NCBI GenBank assembly: GCA_032027165.1
Contig: JAVSMO010000001.1
Coordinates: 2,036,058 to 2,100,057, forward strand
Direction: 5' to 3'
Origin: Denitratisoma sp.
GTDB taxonomy: Bacteria > Pseudomonadota > Gammaproteobacteria > Burkholderiales > Rhodocyclaceae
Length of the DNA stretch: 64,000 nt
Shown piece by piece: positions 7,617 to 16,210 of the stretch (its first letter is position 1; every line of letters starts with the position of its first letter). The notes under the pieces are model-generated. The model saw nothing but the letters and a program-made list of their open reading frames with translations. It made no database searches and was not told where the DNA came from. The translations under genes and the position numbers were made by a program.

Positions 7617-10415
7617 GTGACCGATTCGAGCCTCCTGTTCCTCGCCCTCGCCGCCGCCTTCGCCGGCGTGCCGCTGCCGCTCCTCGCCGCCCGCTTCGGC
7701 CGCGCCGCGGCGGCCTGGGCCTGCGCCGGCACGATGGCGCTGTGCCTGGCGTTGCTCGCGCCGCTGCTGCCGCCGGTGTTCGCCGGCGCAACGGTCGTCG
7801 CGCGCCTCGCCTGGCTGCCGGCGCACGGCCTCGACCTCGCCCTGCGCCTGGACGGCCTCGGCATGCTCTTCGCGCTGCTCATCCTCGGCATCGGCCTGCT
7901 GGTGGTGCTCTACGCCCACTACTACCTGCCGGTGGCCGACCGGCTCGGCCGCTTCTTCAGCCTGCTGACGCTGTTCATGGCGGCCATGCTCGGCGTCGCC
8001 CTGTCGGAAAACCTGCTGCTGCTGGTGGTGTTCTGGGAGATCACCAGCCTGGCTTCCTTCCTGCTCATCGCCTACAAGCGCGAGCTGCACGACTCGCGCA
8101 TCGCCGCGCGCATGGCGCTGGCGGTGACCGGCGCCGGCGGGCTGGCGCTGCTCGCCGGCGTGCTGCTGCTCGGCCACATCGCCGGCAGCTTCGAGCTGTC
8201 GACGGTGCTGGCCGCCGGCGAGCGCATCCGCGGCCACGCCCTCTACGTGCCGATGCTGCTGCTGGTGCTCCTCGGCGCCTTCACCAAGTCGGCGCAGTTC
8301 CCCTTCCACTTCTGGCTGCCCAACGCCATGGCGGCGCCGACGCCGGTGTCGGCCTACCTGCATTCGGCGACCATGGTGAAGGCCGGCGTCTTCCTGCTGG
8401 CGCGGCTGCATCCGGCGCTCTCCGGCACCGACGCGTGGTTCTACATCGTCGGCGGCGTCGGCGCGACGACGCTGGTGTATTCGGCCTGGGTGGCGCTGTT
8501 CCGCCACGACCTGAAGGGCCTGCTGGCCTATTCCACCACCAGCCACCTCGGCCTGATCACCCTGCTGTTCGGCCTCGACACGCCGCTGTCGGTAGTCGCC
8601 GGCGTCTTCCACATCATCAACCACGCCATCTTCAAGGCCTCGCTGTTCATGGCCGCCGGCATCGTCGACCACGAGTGCGGCACGCGCGACATGCGCAAGG
8701 TGAACGGCCTCTTCCGCATCATGCCCATCACCGCCACCCTGGCCATCGTCGCCGCCGGCGCCATGGCCGGCGTGCCGCTCGCCAACGGCTTCCTCAGCAA
8801 GGAGATGTTCTTCGCCGAAACCATCGGCCACCCGGCCTTCGAGGAAGTCGGCTGGCTGCTGCCGCTGTTCGCCACCCTGGCCGGCGTGCTGGCGGTGGCC
8901 TACTCCTCGCGCTTCATCCACGACGTCTTCTTCAACGGCGCGCCCATCGACCTGCCGCGCCAGCCGCACGAGCCGCCGCGCTGGCTGCGCGCGCCGATCG
9001 AGGTGCTGGTGGTGGCCTGCCTACTGGTCGGCATCTTCCCGGAGTGGAGCGTGGCGCCGCTGCTCGGGGCGGCGGCGGGCGCGGTGCTGCAGGGGCCGCT
9101 GCCGGAATTCCGGCTGGCGTTGTGGCACGGTTTCAATACCCCCTTCGCCATGAGCCTGGCGGCGCTGGCCGGCGGCGTGCTGGTCTATGCCCTGCGGCGG
9201 CCGCTGTTCGCCCTCTACGAGCGCCTGCCCTCGCTGCACGCGCGCATCGCCTTCGAGCGCTTCTACGAGCGGCTGGCGGCTTTCGCCCGCACTGCCGTCG
9301 GCATGGCGGACAACGGCTCGCTGCAGCGCTACGCCATGCTCTTCGTCGCCTTCGCCCTGGCGCTCGGCGGCTGGGCCTGGCACTCGGCGCCGGCGCGGCG
9401 CGGCGAGACGGTCGTCATGCTGCCGGCCGACGCCGCCGGCCTGTGGGCGCTGGCGGCGCTGGCGCTCGCCGCCGTCGGCGCGACCGTGCTGCACCGGCGC
9501 CGGCTCACCGCCATCGTGCTGATGAGCGTCGTCGGCCTGATCGTGGCGCTCACCTTCGAGCGCTTCTCGGCACCCGACCTGGCGCTGACCCAGCTCGCGG
9601 TGGAAGTCGTCACCATCGTCCTGCTGCTGCTCGCCCTGCACTACCTGCCGCAGCAGCCGCCGCCGGAGCGCGGCCGCGCGCGGCTGGCGCGCGATGCGCT
9701 GCTCGCGGCGGCCGCCGGCCTGGGCTTCGGCGCCGCCGCCTGGGCGCTGCTGACCTCGCCCTTCGACACCGTGTCGGCCTATTTCCTCGAGCAGTCCGTG
9801 CCCGGCGGCGGCGGGACCAACGTGGTGAACGTCATCCTGGTGGACTTCCGCGGCTTCGACACCCTGGGCGAGATCACCGTGCTGGCGATGGTCGGTCTGG
9901 CCGCGCATGCGCTGCTCGACCGGCTGGTGCTCGTCGCGCCGGCGCACGACGCCGACGGCCGCCCGTGGAGCGGCGAGCGCCACCCGCTGTTCCTGCAGAT
10001 GCTGATGCGCCCGCTGCTGCCGCTGGCGCTGGCGGTCTCCGCCTTCCTCTTCCTGCGCGGGCACAACCTGCCGGGCGGCGGCTTCGTCGCCGGGCTGGTG
10101 ACCGGCGTCGCCCTGATCCTGCAATACCTCGCCGCCGGCATCGACTTCGCCCGGCCGCGCCTGCCGCGGCGCACCCCGCAACTGCTCGCGCTCGGCCTGG
10201 CGCTGGCCGCCGGCACCGGCGCGGCGAGCTGGCTCTTCGGCCGGCCCTTCCTCACCAGCGCCCACGGCCGCCTCGGCCTGCCGCTGATCGGCGAGGTGGA
10301 GATCGCCTCGGCGCTGCTGTTCGACCTCGGCGTCTACCTCGTCGTCGTCGCCACCGTGCTGATGGCGCTGGCCGAACTCGGCCGCCTGTCGCGCCGCGAC
10401 GCGGAGGCCGCCTGA
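7617..10415 (+). CDS. mrpA: Mrp antiporter subunit A fused to subunit B
   Basis: The 932-residue protein starts at a GTG. Residues 1 to about 600 are a NuoL-like channel with VVFWEITSLASFL (conserved Glu) and GAFTKSAQFPFHFWLPNAM (conserved Lys and His of the proton path). About 600-770 are the MbhD/MbhE-type parts, with FSAPDLALTQLAVEVV and VNVILVDFRGFDTLGE. From about 788 an MrpB domain follows (LPGGGFVAGLVTG). Such A-B fusions are known in the Rhizobium PhaAB proteins. It is the main ion-translocating subunit of a Na+(K+)/H+ antiporter complex in the inner membrane. A 114-base gap separates it from the ATPase, so a promoter may lie there. Its stop overlaps the mrpC start. Confidence 0.93.
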   Translation: MTDSSLLFLALAAAFAGVPLPLLAARFGRAAAAWACAGTMALCLALLAPLLPPVFAGATVVARLAWLPAHGLDLALRLDGLGMLFALLILGIGLLVVLYAHYYLPVADRLGRFFSLLTLFMAAMLGVALSENLLLLVVFWEITSLASFLLIAYKRELHDSRIAARMALAVTGAGGLALLAGVLLLGHIAGSFELSTVLAAGERIRGHALYVPMLLLVLLGAFTKSAQFPFHFWLPNAMAAPTPVSAYLHSATMVKAGVFLLARLHPALSGTDAWFYIVGGVGATTLVYSAWVALFRHDLKGLLAYSTTSHLGLITLLFGLDTPLSVVAGVFHIINHAIFKASLFMAAGIVDHECGTRDMRKVNGLFRIMPITATLAIVAAGAMAGVPLANGFLSKEMFFAETIGHPAFEEVGWLLPLFATLAGVLAVAYSSRFIHDVFFNGAPIDLPRQPHEPPRWLRAPIEVLVVACLLVGIFPEWSVAPLLGAAAGAVLQGPLPEFRLALWHGFNTPFAMSLAALAGGVLVYALRRPLFALYERLPSLHARIAFERFYERLAAFARTAVGMADNGSLQRYAMLFVAFALALGGWAWHSAPARRGETVVMLPADAAGLWALAALALAAVGATVLHRRRLTAIVLMSVVGLIVALTFERFSAPDLALTQLAVEVVTIVLLLLALHYLPQQPPPERGRARLARDALLAAAAGLGFGAAAWALLTSPFDTVSAYFLEQSVPGGGGTNVVNVILVDFRGFDTLGEITVLAMVGLAAHALLDRLVLVAPAHDADGRPWSGERHPLFLQMLMRPLLPLALAVSAFLFLRGHNLPGGGFVAGLVTGVALILQYLAAGIDFARPRLPRRTPQLLALGLALAAGTGAASWLFGRPFLTSAHGRLGLPLIGEVEIASALLFDLGVYLVVVATVLMALAELGRLSRRDAEAA

Positions 10416-10756
10416 TGGAAGCGCTGCTCGCCATCGCCATCGGCACGCTGACCGCCTGCGGCGTCTTCCTGCTGCTGCGCGCGCGCACCTTCGCCGTGGT
10501 GCTGGGACTGACTTTGCTCTCCTACGCGGTGAACCTGTTCCTCTTCGCCAGCGGCCGCCTGATGCCCGGCGCGCCGCCGCTGATCCGCGACGGCGCCTTC
10601 TACACCGACCCGCTGCCGCAGGCGCTGGTGCTCACCGCCATCGTCATCGGCTTCGGCATGACCGCCTACCTCGTCATGCTGGCGCTGCGCGCGCTGGCCG
10701 AATCCGGCGACGACCACGTCGACGCGAAAGGACCGGGGAGGGAGGATTCGCAGTGA
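10415..10756 (+). CDS. mrpC: Mrp antiporter subunit C
   Basis: A 113-residue, three-helix protein of the NuoK/MrpC family. The signatures are GLTLLSYAVNLFLF in the second helix and DPLPQALVLTAIVIGFG in the third; the last contains the conserved PLPQALVLTAIVI block of MrpC. It starts one base before the end of the mrpA stop (TGATG) and its own stop overlaps the GTG of mrpD, so translation is coupled through the cluster. The C-terminal tail is hydrophilic (ESGDDHVDAKGPGREDSQ) and slightly longer than usual. Confidence 0.93.
   Translation: MEALLAIAIGTLTACGVFLLLRARTFAVVLGLTLLSYAVNLFLFASGRLMPGAPPLIRDGAFYTDPLPQALVLTAIVIGFGMTAYLVMLALRALAESGDDHVDAKGPGREDSQ
10507..10515 (+). repeat. ACTGACTTT motif, copy 3
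   Basis: Exact copy, plus strand, inside mrpC; read as Leu-Thr-Leu. Flanks are TGGG and GC. Confidence 0.75.
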
Positions 10757-12282
10757 TCCAGCACGCCCCGATCCTGCCGATCCTGATTCCCTTCGCCGCG
10801 GCGCTGGTGCTGCTGGCCGGCACCGGCCGCGGGCTCGCCTTCCAGCGCGGCACGGGCCTCGCCGCGGCCCTCACCGGCATCGCCGCCGCCGCCTGGCTGA
10901 CGCTGCTGGCCGACCGCGGCGACATCCTCGTCTACGCCCTCGGCGACTGGCCGGCGCCCTTCGGCATCGTGCTGGCGGTGGATCGCCTCGCCGCCGGCAT
11001 GACGCTGCTGACGGCGCTGCTCGCCGCCGTCAGCCTGCTGCATGCCAGCCACGGCTTCGACGCCCGCGGCCGGCATTTTCATCCGCTCTTCCAGCTGCAG
11101 ATCGTCGGCCTGCAGGGCGCCTTCCTCACCGGCGACCTGTTCAACCTGTTCGTCTTCTTCGAGGTGATGCTGCTCGCCTCGTATGCGCTGCTGGCCCACG
11201 GCGGCGGCCTCGCCCGCACCCGCGCCGGGCTCGCCTACGTCGTGCTCAACCTCGCCGGCTCGGCGCTGTTCCTCATCGCGCTGGGCCTGCTCTATGGCAC
11301 GCTGGGCACGCTCAACCTGGCCGACGTGGCGCTGCGCCTGCAGGGCACCGGGCACGATCCCGCCCTGGCGCGGCTCGCCGCCGCGCTGCTCGTCGCCGTC
11401 TTCGCGCTGAAGGCGGCGCTGCTGCCGCTCTCCTTCTGGCTGCCGACGAGCTACGCCGCCGCCGGCGCGCCGGTAGCGGCGCTCTTCGCCCTCATGACCA
11501 AGGTCGGCATCGTCGCCCTCCTGCGCGTGCAGGTCGTGGCCTTCGCCCCGGCGGCGGCCACCGCCGACCTCCTCGCCGGCTGGCTGACGCCGCTGGCGCT
11601 GGCCACGGTGCTCTTCGCCGCCCTCGGCGCGCTCGCCGCCGGACGGCTGCGCGAGCTCGCCGCCTGGCTGGTGCTCGGCTCCGCCGGCATCCTGCTGGCC
11701 GTGCCTGCGCTGGCCGGCGCCGACCTCACCGCGGCGGCGCTGTATTACCTCGTCCAGTCCACCTTCGCCGGCGCCGCCTTCTTCCTGCTGGCGGAGCGCA
11801 TCGCCGAACGGCGCGGCGACGCCTCCGACGCCTTCCTGCCGGGACCGGCGCTGGCGGCGCCGTGGCTGGCGCTGGGCTTTTTCCTGGCGGCGGCGACGGT
11901 CTCCGGGCTGCCGCCCTTCTCCGGCTTCATCGGCAAGCTGATGCTGCTCGAAGCGTTCCGCCCGACCCCCGCCGCCGTCGCCGTGTGGAGCGTGCTGCTG
12001 ACGGCGGGCTTCCTCTTCATGGCGTCGCTGGCGCGCAACGGCAGCCGCCTGTTCTGGGAGCGCAAGCCGGACCTGCCGGCGCCGGCTGCCGGACCCGTCG
12101 GCTGGCAGCGGGCGACGGCCATCGTCCTGCTCGTCGCCGCCGGCCCGCTGCTGGCGCTGTTCGCGCGGCCGGTGGCGGATTACGCCGCGCGCGCCGCCGC
12201 CCAGCTGCACGCGCCGAAGGCCTACATCGGCACCGTGCTGGGCAAGGACGTCCGCTCGATCTGGCGGCAGAGGCGGCCATGA
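10753..12282 (+). CDS. mrpD: Mrp antiporter subunit D
   Basis: 509 residues, NuoM/NuoN-like, about 14 helices. The conserved channel parts are LFNLFVFFEVMLLASYALL (Glu of the helix-5 site) and AVFALKAALLPLSFWLPTSYAAAGAPVAALFALMTKVG (Lys pair and broken helix), followed by GLPPFSGFIGKLMLL. This subunit is the second channel of the Mrp complex. It starts with GTG overlapping the mrpC stop by four bases. After its stop the usual tight spacing of the cluster is broken by a 109-base gap that holds a GC-rich hairpin. Confidence 0.93.
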   Translation: MIQHAPILPILIPFAAALVLLAGTGRGLAFQRGTGLAAALTGIAAAAWLTLLADRGDILVYALGDWPAPFGIVLAVDRLAAGMTLLTALLAAVSLLHASHGFDARGRHFHPLFQLQIVGLQGAFLTGDLFNLFVFFEVMLLASYALLAHGGGLARTRAGLAYVVLNLAGSALFLIALGLLYGTLGTLNLADVALRLQGTGHDPALARLAAALLVAVFALKAALLPLSFWLPTSYAAAGAPVAALFALMTKVGIVALLRVQVVAFAPAAATADLLAGWLTPLALATVLFAALGALAAGRLRELAAWLVLGSAGILLAVPALAGADLTAAALYYLVQSTFAGAAFFLLAERIAERRGDASDAFLPGPALAAPWLALGFFLAAATVSGLPPFSGFIGKLMLLEAFRPTPAAVAVWSVLLTAGFLFMASLARNGSRLFWERKPDLPAPAAGPVGWQRATAIVLLVAAGPLLALFARPVADYAARAAAQLHAPKAYIGTVLGKDVRSIWRQRRP

Positions 12283-12351
12283 GCGCCCCGCACGGCCGCC
12301 CGAAGGGGCGCAAGCCACAACAAGGAGCCGCGCAGCGGCGAACCGCCGTCA

Positions 12352-12384
12352 CCCCCTCCCGCGGGGAGGGGGCTGGGGGGAGGG
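12352..12384 (+). repeat. C/G-tract hairpin between mrpD and mrpE
   Basis: CCCCCTCCC and GGGAGGGGG form a nine-pair stem around GCG at 12352-12372, followed by CTGGGGGGAGGG. It lies in the only real gap inside this Mrp cluster, and its last AGGG serves as the ribosome site of mrpE. C/G-tract elements of this kind look like dispersed repeats; copy number cannot be seen here. Confidence 0.5.
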
Positions 12385-12391
12385 AAGTCCA

Positions 12392-12883
12392 ATGATACGA
12401 AGGCTGCTCCCGCATCCGGCCCTGTCCGCCGCCATCTTCCTGCTCTGGGCGGCGCTGAGCAACGCGGCGTCCGTCGGCGCGCTCGCCGTCGGCACGCTGC
12501 TCGCCGTGCTGCTGCCGGCGGTCACGCGGCCGTTCTGGCCGGACGCGCCGCGCCTGCGGCGCCCCGGCCTCGCCCTGCGGCTCGCCGCGCGGGTGGCCCT
12601 CGACATCGTCGTCGCCAACGCGGCGGTGGCGCGCCGCGTCCTCGGCCCGATCGCGAACCTTCAGCCGGCCTTCGTCGAGGTGCCGCTGGACCTGCGCGAC
12701 CCCTTCGCCGCGACCATCCTCGCCAGCATCGTTTCGCTGACGCCGGGAACGGTCTCCATCGACGTCGATCAAACCCGCTGGGTGCTCTCGCTGCATGCCC
12801 TCGACGCACCCGACCCGCAGGCGCTCGTCGCCGCCATCAAGGCGCGCTACGAAGCGCCGCTGAAGGAGGTCTTCGCATGCTGA
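12392..12883 (+). CDS. mrpE: Mrp antiporter subunit E
   Basis: A 163-residue protein with two or three N-terminal helices and a cytoplasmic C-terminal domain. The block ATILASIVSLTPGTVSIDVDQTRWVLSLHALD is the conserved core of MrpE/MnhE (SxTPGT). MrpE is an accessory subunit needed for assembly of the antiporter. The ATG at 12392 is preceded by GGGAGGGAAGTCCA, part of the upstream repeat. It overlaps mrpF by seven bases. A second, divergent mrpE is at 20398. Confidence 0.92.
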   Translation: MIRRLLPHPALSAAIFLLWAALSNAASVGALAVGTLLAVLLPAVTRPFWPDAPRLRRPGLALRLAARVALDIVVANAAVARRVLGPIANLQPAFVEVPLDLRDPFAATILASIVSLTPGTVSIDVDQTRWVLSLHALDAPDPQALVAAIKARYEAPLKEVFAC

Positions 12884-13146
12884 ACTTCGCCATCGAAACC
12901 GGCTTCGTCCTCATCGGACTGGCCATGACGCTGAACCTGTGGCGCCTCGTGCGCGGCCCGGACGCCACCGACCGCATCCTCGCGCTCGACACCCTGACCA
13001 TCAACGCCATCGCCCTGCTGGTGCTGTTCGGCGTGCGCGCCGGCAGCAGCGCCTATTTCGAGGCGGCGCTGATCCTCGCCGTGATGGGCTTCGTCGGCAC
13101 CGTGGCGCTGGCCAAGTTCCTGCTGCGCGGAGACATCATCGAATGA
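12877..13146 (+). CDS. mrpF: Mrp antiporter subunit F
   Basis: An 89-residue protein with three helices. LVRGPDATDRILALDTLTINAIALLVLFG is the signature of MrpF/MnhF (RGPxxxDRxxAxD), and ALILAVMGFVGTVALAKFLLRGD closes the protein as in family members. It overlaps mrpE by seven bases and mrpG by four. MrpF is a small structural subunit contacting MrpE and MrpG. Confidence 0.92.
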   Translation: MLNFAIETGFVLIGLAMTLNLWRLVRGPDATDRILALDTLTINAIALLVLFGVRAGSSAYFEAALILAVMGFVGTVALAKFLLRGDIIE

Positions 13147-13439
13147 ACCCTGCCATCGAAGCCATCGTCTCCGCGCTGATCCTGCTCGGCGCCGCCTTCG
13201 CCCTGCTCGGCTCGATCGGGCTGGCGCGGCTGCCGGATTTCTTCACGCGGCTGCACGGCCCGACCAAGGCCACCACGCTCGGCGTCGGCGCCATGGTGCT
13301 GGCCTCGTCCCTGTACTTCAGCACGACGGCGCCGGGGCTCAGCCTGCACGAGATCGCCGTGCTGGTGTTCCTCTTCATCTCCGCGCCGGTCTCCGCCCAC
13401 GTGCTGGCCAAGGCGGCGCTGCACCGGAAGAAGCCGTGA
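13143..13439 (+). CDS. mrpG: Mrp antiporter subunit G
   Basis: 98 residues, three helices. GSIGLARLPDFFTRLHGPTKATTLG is the MrpG/MnhG signature (GxxRxPDxxxRxHxxT), followed by LVFLFISAPVSAHVLAKAAL, which is conserved in the last helix. It completes the A-B/C/D/E/F/G set of this cluster. Its start overlaps mrpF (ATGA), and its stop overlaps the GTG of the Na+/phosphate cotransporter gene, so the cotransporter is translationally coupled to the antiporter. Confidence 0.92.
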   Translation: MNPAIEAIVSALILLGAAFALLGSIGLARLPDFFTRLHGPTKATTLGVGAMVLASSLYFSTTAPGLSLHEIAVLVFLFISAPVSAHVLAKAALHRKKP

Positions 13440-15085
13440 ACTGGCTCGCCGTGCTCGGCGGACTGGCCGGCGGCGTCGGCCTGTTCCTGCTCGGCATGGG
13501 GCTGATGACCGACGGCCTCAAGCTCGCCGCCGGCCCGGCGCTCGAGCGCACCCTCGCCCGCTCGACGCAGACGCGGCTGCGCGGGCTCGTCTCGGGCGCG
13601 CTGGTCACCATCCTCGTGCAATCCTCCAGCGCCGTCACCGTCGCCACCATCGGCTTCGTCAACGCCGGCCTGCTCAGCCTCGGCCAGTCGCTGTGGGTGC
13701 TGTTCGGCGCCAACGTCGGCACCACCATGACCGGCTGGCTGGTCGCCCTGGTCGGCCTGAAGTTCGACATCGCGCTGCTGGCGCTGCCGCTGATCGGCCT
13801 CGGCATGCTGCTGCGCCTGACGGGGGAAGGCAGCCGGCGCGGTGCGCTCGGCACCGCCATCGCCGGCTTCGGCGTGCTGTTCCTCGGCATCGACCTGCTC
13901 AAGGACGCCTTCTCCGGCGTCGCCGCCGATTTCACGCTGCCGCACTGGGACGGCCCGCTCGGCGTCCTCGCCCTGGTGCTGGTCGGCGTCCTGATGACGG
14001 TGCTGATGCAGGCCTCCGCCGCCGCCCTCGTGCTGGCCTTCACCGCCGCCCAGGGCGGCATGCTCGGCGTCGACGCCGCCGCGGCGGTGGTCATCGGCGC
14101 CAACGTCGGCACCACCGTGACGGCGGTCATCGCCACCGTCGGCGCCACCTCGAACGCGAAGCGGGCGGCGGCGGCGCACGTCCTCTTCAACGTCCTCACC
14201 GCCGCCGTCGCCCTGCTGCTGCTGCCCTGGCTGCTCGCCGCGCTCGGCATGCTGCGCGCGGCGCTCGGGCTCGACTCGGCGCCGGCCGCCAAGCTGGCGC
14301 TGTTCCACACTGCCTTCAACCTGCTCGGCGTGGCGCTGATCTGGCCGCTGACCGGATGGCTGACCGGTTTCCTCGAGGCCCGCTTCCGCAGCGCCGAGGA
14401 AGACGAGGCGCGGCCGCGCCATCTCGACCGGACCGTGCTGGCGGTGCCGGCCCTGGCGCTCGACGCGCTCGGCCAGGAAGTGCGGCGCATGGGCGGCATC
14501 GCCCTGCGCATGGCGCGCACCGCCGCGGCCGGCGCCGGCGGCGACCGCGCGGCGCTGGCGCGCGACGAGCGGATCGTCGACCGCCTCAACCTGGCCATCG
14601 CCGACTTCATCGCCCGCCTCTCCCGCGCCACCCTGTCGCAGGACAGCGCCGCGCGCCTGCCGCAGATCCTGCGCGTGGCCCGCTACTACGAGACGGCGGC
14701 GGACCAGGCGCAGGAAGCCGTCGCCGCCGCCGCCGAGTCGGCACCCGGCGATTTCCCCGCCGGCCACGAGGACTTCCGGCGGCAGGCCGAGGCCCTCTTC
14801 GCCCGCTGCGATCCGGACGCTCCGCACGCCTCGCCCGCCGAGATCGATGCCGCCCTCGACGGCTTCGAGGCCGACTACCAGAACCTCAAGGCCGAACTGC
14901 TGGAGGCCGGCGCGCAGGACCGCCTCGCCGTGGCCGACATGGACGCACGCCTGCGCGCCGCCAGCGCCCTGCGCCGCGCCGCGCAGCAGATCGCCAAGGC
15001 CGCGCGCATGCTGGCGGGCGGCGCCGTCCCCGCCCACGACCCCGCCCCCGCCATGGACAAGACCGAGCGGAACGCCCCGCACTGA
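13436..15085 (+). CDS. Na+/phosphate cotransporter family protein (NptA/YjbB type) with PhoU-like domain
   Basis: This 549-residue protein has two Na/Pi cotransporter repeats, each with a QSS-type motif: TILVQSSSAVTVATIGFVNAG with GANVGTTMTG, and LMQASAAALVLAF with GANVGTTVTA. The C-terminal part, from about residue 340, is a soluble helical region of the PhoU type (RRMGGIALRMART). Family members couple inward Na+ to phosphate movement, or export phosphate. It starts at GTG overlapping mrpG by four bases and is the last gene of the plus-strand run. Being coupled to a Na+ extruding complex, it could use the Na+ gradient that complex makes. Confidence 0.88.
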   Translation: MNWLAVLGGLAGGVGLFLLGMGLMTDGLKLAAGPALERTLARSTQTRLRGLVSGALVTILVQSSSAVTVATIGFVNAGLLSLGQSLWVLFGANVGTTMTGWLVALVGLKFDIALLALPLIGLGMLLRLTGEGSRRGALGTAIAGFGVLFLGIDLLKDAFSGVAADFTLPHWDGPLGVLALVLVGVLMTVLMQASAAALVLAFTAAQGGMLGVDAAAAVVIGANVGTTVTAVIATVGATSNAKRAAAAHVLFNVLTAAVALLLLPWLLAALGMLRAALGLDSAPAAKLALFHTAFNLLGVALIWPLTGWLTGFLEARFRSAEEDEARPRHLDRTVLAVPALALDALGQEVRRMGGIALRMARTAAAGAGGDRAALARDERIVDRLNLAIADFIARLSRATLSQDSAARLPQILRVARYYETAADQAQEAVAAAAESAPGDFPAGHEDFRRQAEALFARCDPDAPHASPAEIDAALDGFEADYQNLKAELLEAGAQDRLAVADMDARLRAASALRRAAQQIAKAARMLAGGAVPAHDPAPAMDKTERNAPH

Positions 15086-15105
15086 AGCCGGAACGGGCTG
15101 ACGCA

Positions 15106-15114
15106 AAAGTCAGT
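15106..15114 (-). repeat. ACTGACTTT motif, copy 4
   Basis: Exact copy, minus strand, 20 bases after the cotransporter stop and thus intergenic. Extended form on that strand is GAGACTGACTTTTGCGTC; copy 6 shares the last 15 of these bases. Confidence 0.75.
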
Positions 15115-15240
15115 CTCCGGAATACGGCGGGGATGCGGCCAGGGACGGGATTTGAGTTGAGGTGACGAACGTCTCAAGCTCGGCCGGAGCGAACCTTTGC
15201 ACGCTACTGCCGAACGGCAGCTCACAACCCGAAACGGACT

Positions 15241-15304
15241 ATCAATGTTAAAAATCACCGGCCTGCGCGGCTCTTCGCGCAGGTCCGGTGGATTATGCGT
15301 TACA
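15241..15304 (-). other. Degenerate attC-like site at the end of the distal cassette
   Basis: On the minus strand this abuts the stop of the 300-residue gene with TGTAAC, then forms a stem of CACCGG/CCGGTG and CCTGCGCG/CGCGCAGG around AAGAGC, and ends with TTTTTAACAT where GTTACAT would be expected. Position and fold match an attC, but the right-hand GTT is missing, so it may be decayed. There is no T tract, which argues against a simple terminator. Confidence 0.45.
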
Positions 15305-16207
15305 TCATAAATTTGGAACCTTGCTTGTGACGTAGCGTTTCGCCAAGTTAACGAGTTGCCGATTTCTCTTTTGGAGTTGGATTCGCACATCGTCCCACTC
15401 AAGCAGCAACGGAAAAGATGAGCGGACGCCTGCTTCTCCCACGTCTAGAGCGGAAAGGCCTATTAGGCTGCCGTCAAATACCATTGAGTATCTCGTATGC
15501 GCTGATTCGATTCTGGCCCGAGCTGCGGTAACGGAGTCCGAGATTAAATCTCGGACGAATTGATGAATTGAACTCAATGATTCGACATACCTCCTCGCCG
15601 CGGCAAGTAGGTTTACATCTTGAGTCATTTCCGAAAGCACGGTCTTTTTGAATTTTCCGTCGGACTCAAGTACGTCCCTTTGTGCCGCGATGAAGACGGA
15701 AAACTCCATCTGTCCGAGTTCGTCAAACGAGGTCCAATGACCATCCTGTCGGATGAAGTGAATTGGGATTCCTCGATGCTGTACATGATTTCGAAGGGCT
15801 TCCATGAAGCGATATTCGAAGAACTTATCGTATTCCTCCGAGCAGCGTCGCTTTACGGTGTCGGCGATATCTACCCTATCGGGAACGCAATCAGCAATGT
15901 GCTGGGGCAGTTGGTCGAAGTACAGCTTGGTAGCCGTAAGGAGGTTTACGATGCGTATGTTTAACGCTGATCTGATCTCGAACAATTCGCCGTAGCTCAG
16001 GGTGTCTCGAACTGCGTTTGTGACCGCGATATCCAGAAGCTGCTTTTCGACGGAAAGGAAGTTAGAGACAACAATCTCGTACTTCTCTTCTATGGCGAAC
16101 GCGTCGGTCAAGATCTCGCGGGCCGCCTTTAGGGTCACGAATTCTTCCGGCGTAATCTCAACTTCCGGGACTATATCTAGGACCGCTTTGCGAAGGACGT
16201 AGGTCAT
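15305..16207 (-). CDS. Uncharacterised cassette protein, 300 residues
   Basis: I do not recognise a known function. The protein is soluble in appearance, rich in charged residues and probably mostly helical. A segment EALRNHVQHRGIPIHF near residues 136-151 (R-N-x-x-x-H) recalls the RX4-6H-type motifs seen in HEPN-like proteins, but the rest does not allow assignment. Base composition is clearly poorer in GC than all surrounding genes. The ATG lies four bases after the GTTATGC end of the attC-like site, the usual place for a cassette gene start, and the stop runs straight into a second, degenerate attC-like fold. It was therefore probably acquired as a mobile gene cassette. Confidence 0.75.
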   Translation of the reverse strand: MTYVLRKAVLDIVPEVEITPEEFVTLKAAREILTDAFAIEEKYEIVVSNFLSVEKQLLDIAVTNAVRDTLSYGELFEIRSALNIRIVNLLTATKLYFDQLPQHIADCVPDRVDIADTVKRRCSEEYDKFFEYRFMEALRNHVQHRGIPIHFIRQDGHWTSFDELGQMEFSVFIAAQRDVLESDGKFKKTVLSEMTQDVNLLAAARRYVESLSSIHQFVRDLISDSVTAARARIESAHTRYSMVFDGSLIGLSALDVGEAGVRSSFPLLLEWDDVRIQLQKRNRQLVNLAKRYVTSKVPNL

Positions 16208-16210
16208 GAC

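Noticed and set aside
4842..8969. Minus-strand open frame of 1375 codons opposite the ATPase and mrpA.
   Set aside because: Same antisense artefact; no domain, no ribosome site, and it crosses several real genes.
12279..12395. 38-codon frame starting in the mrpD stop.
   Set aside because: It runs through the C/G-tract repeat, has no family match and no ribosome site; probably inserted non-coding sequence.
15241..15300. Hairpin after the 300-residue gene read as an intrinsic terminator.
   Set aside because: No T tract follows on either strand, and the site abuts a stop codon with a TGTAAC core; a decayed attC is the better reading.
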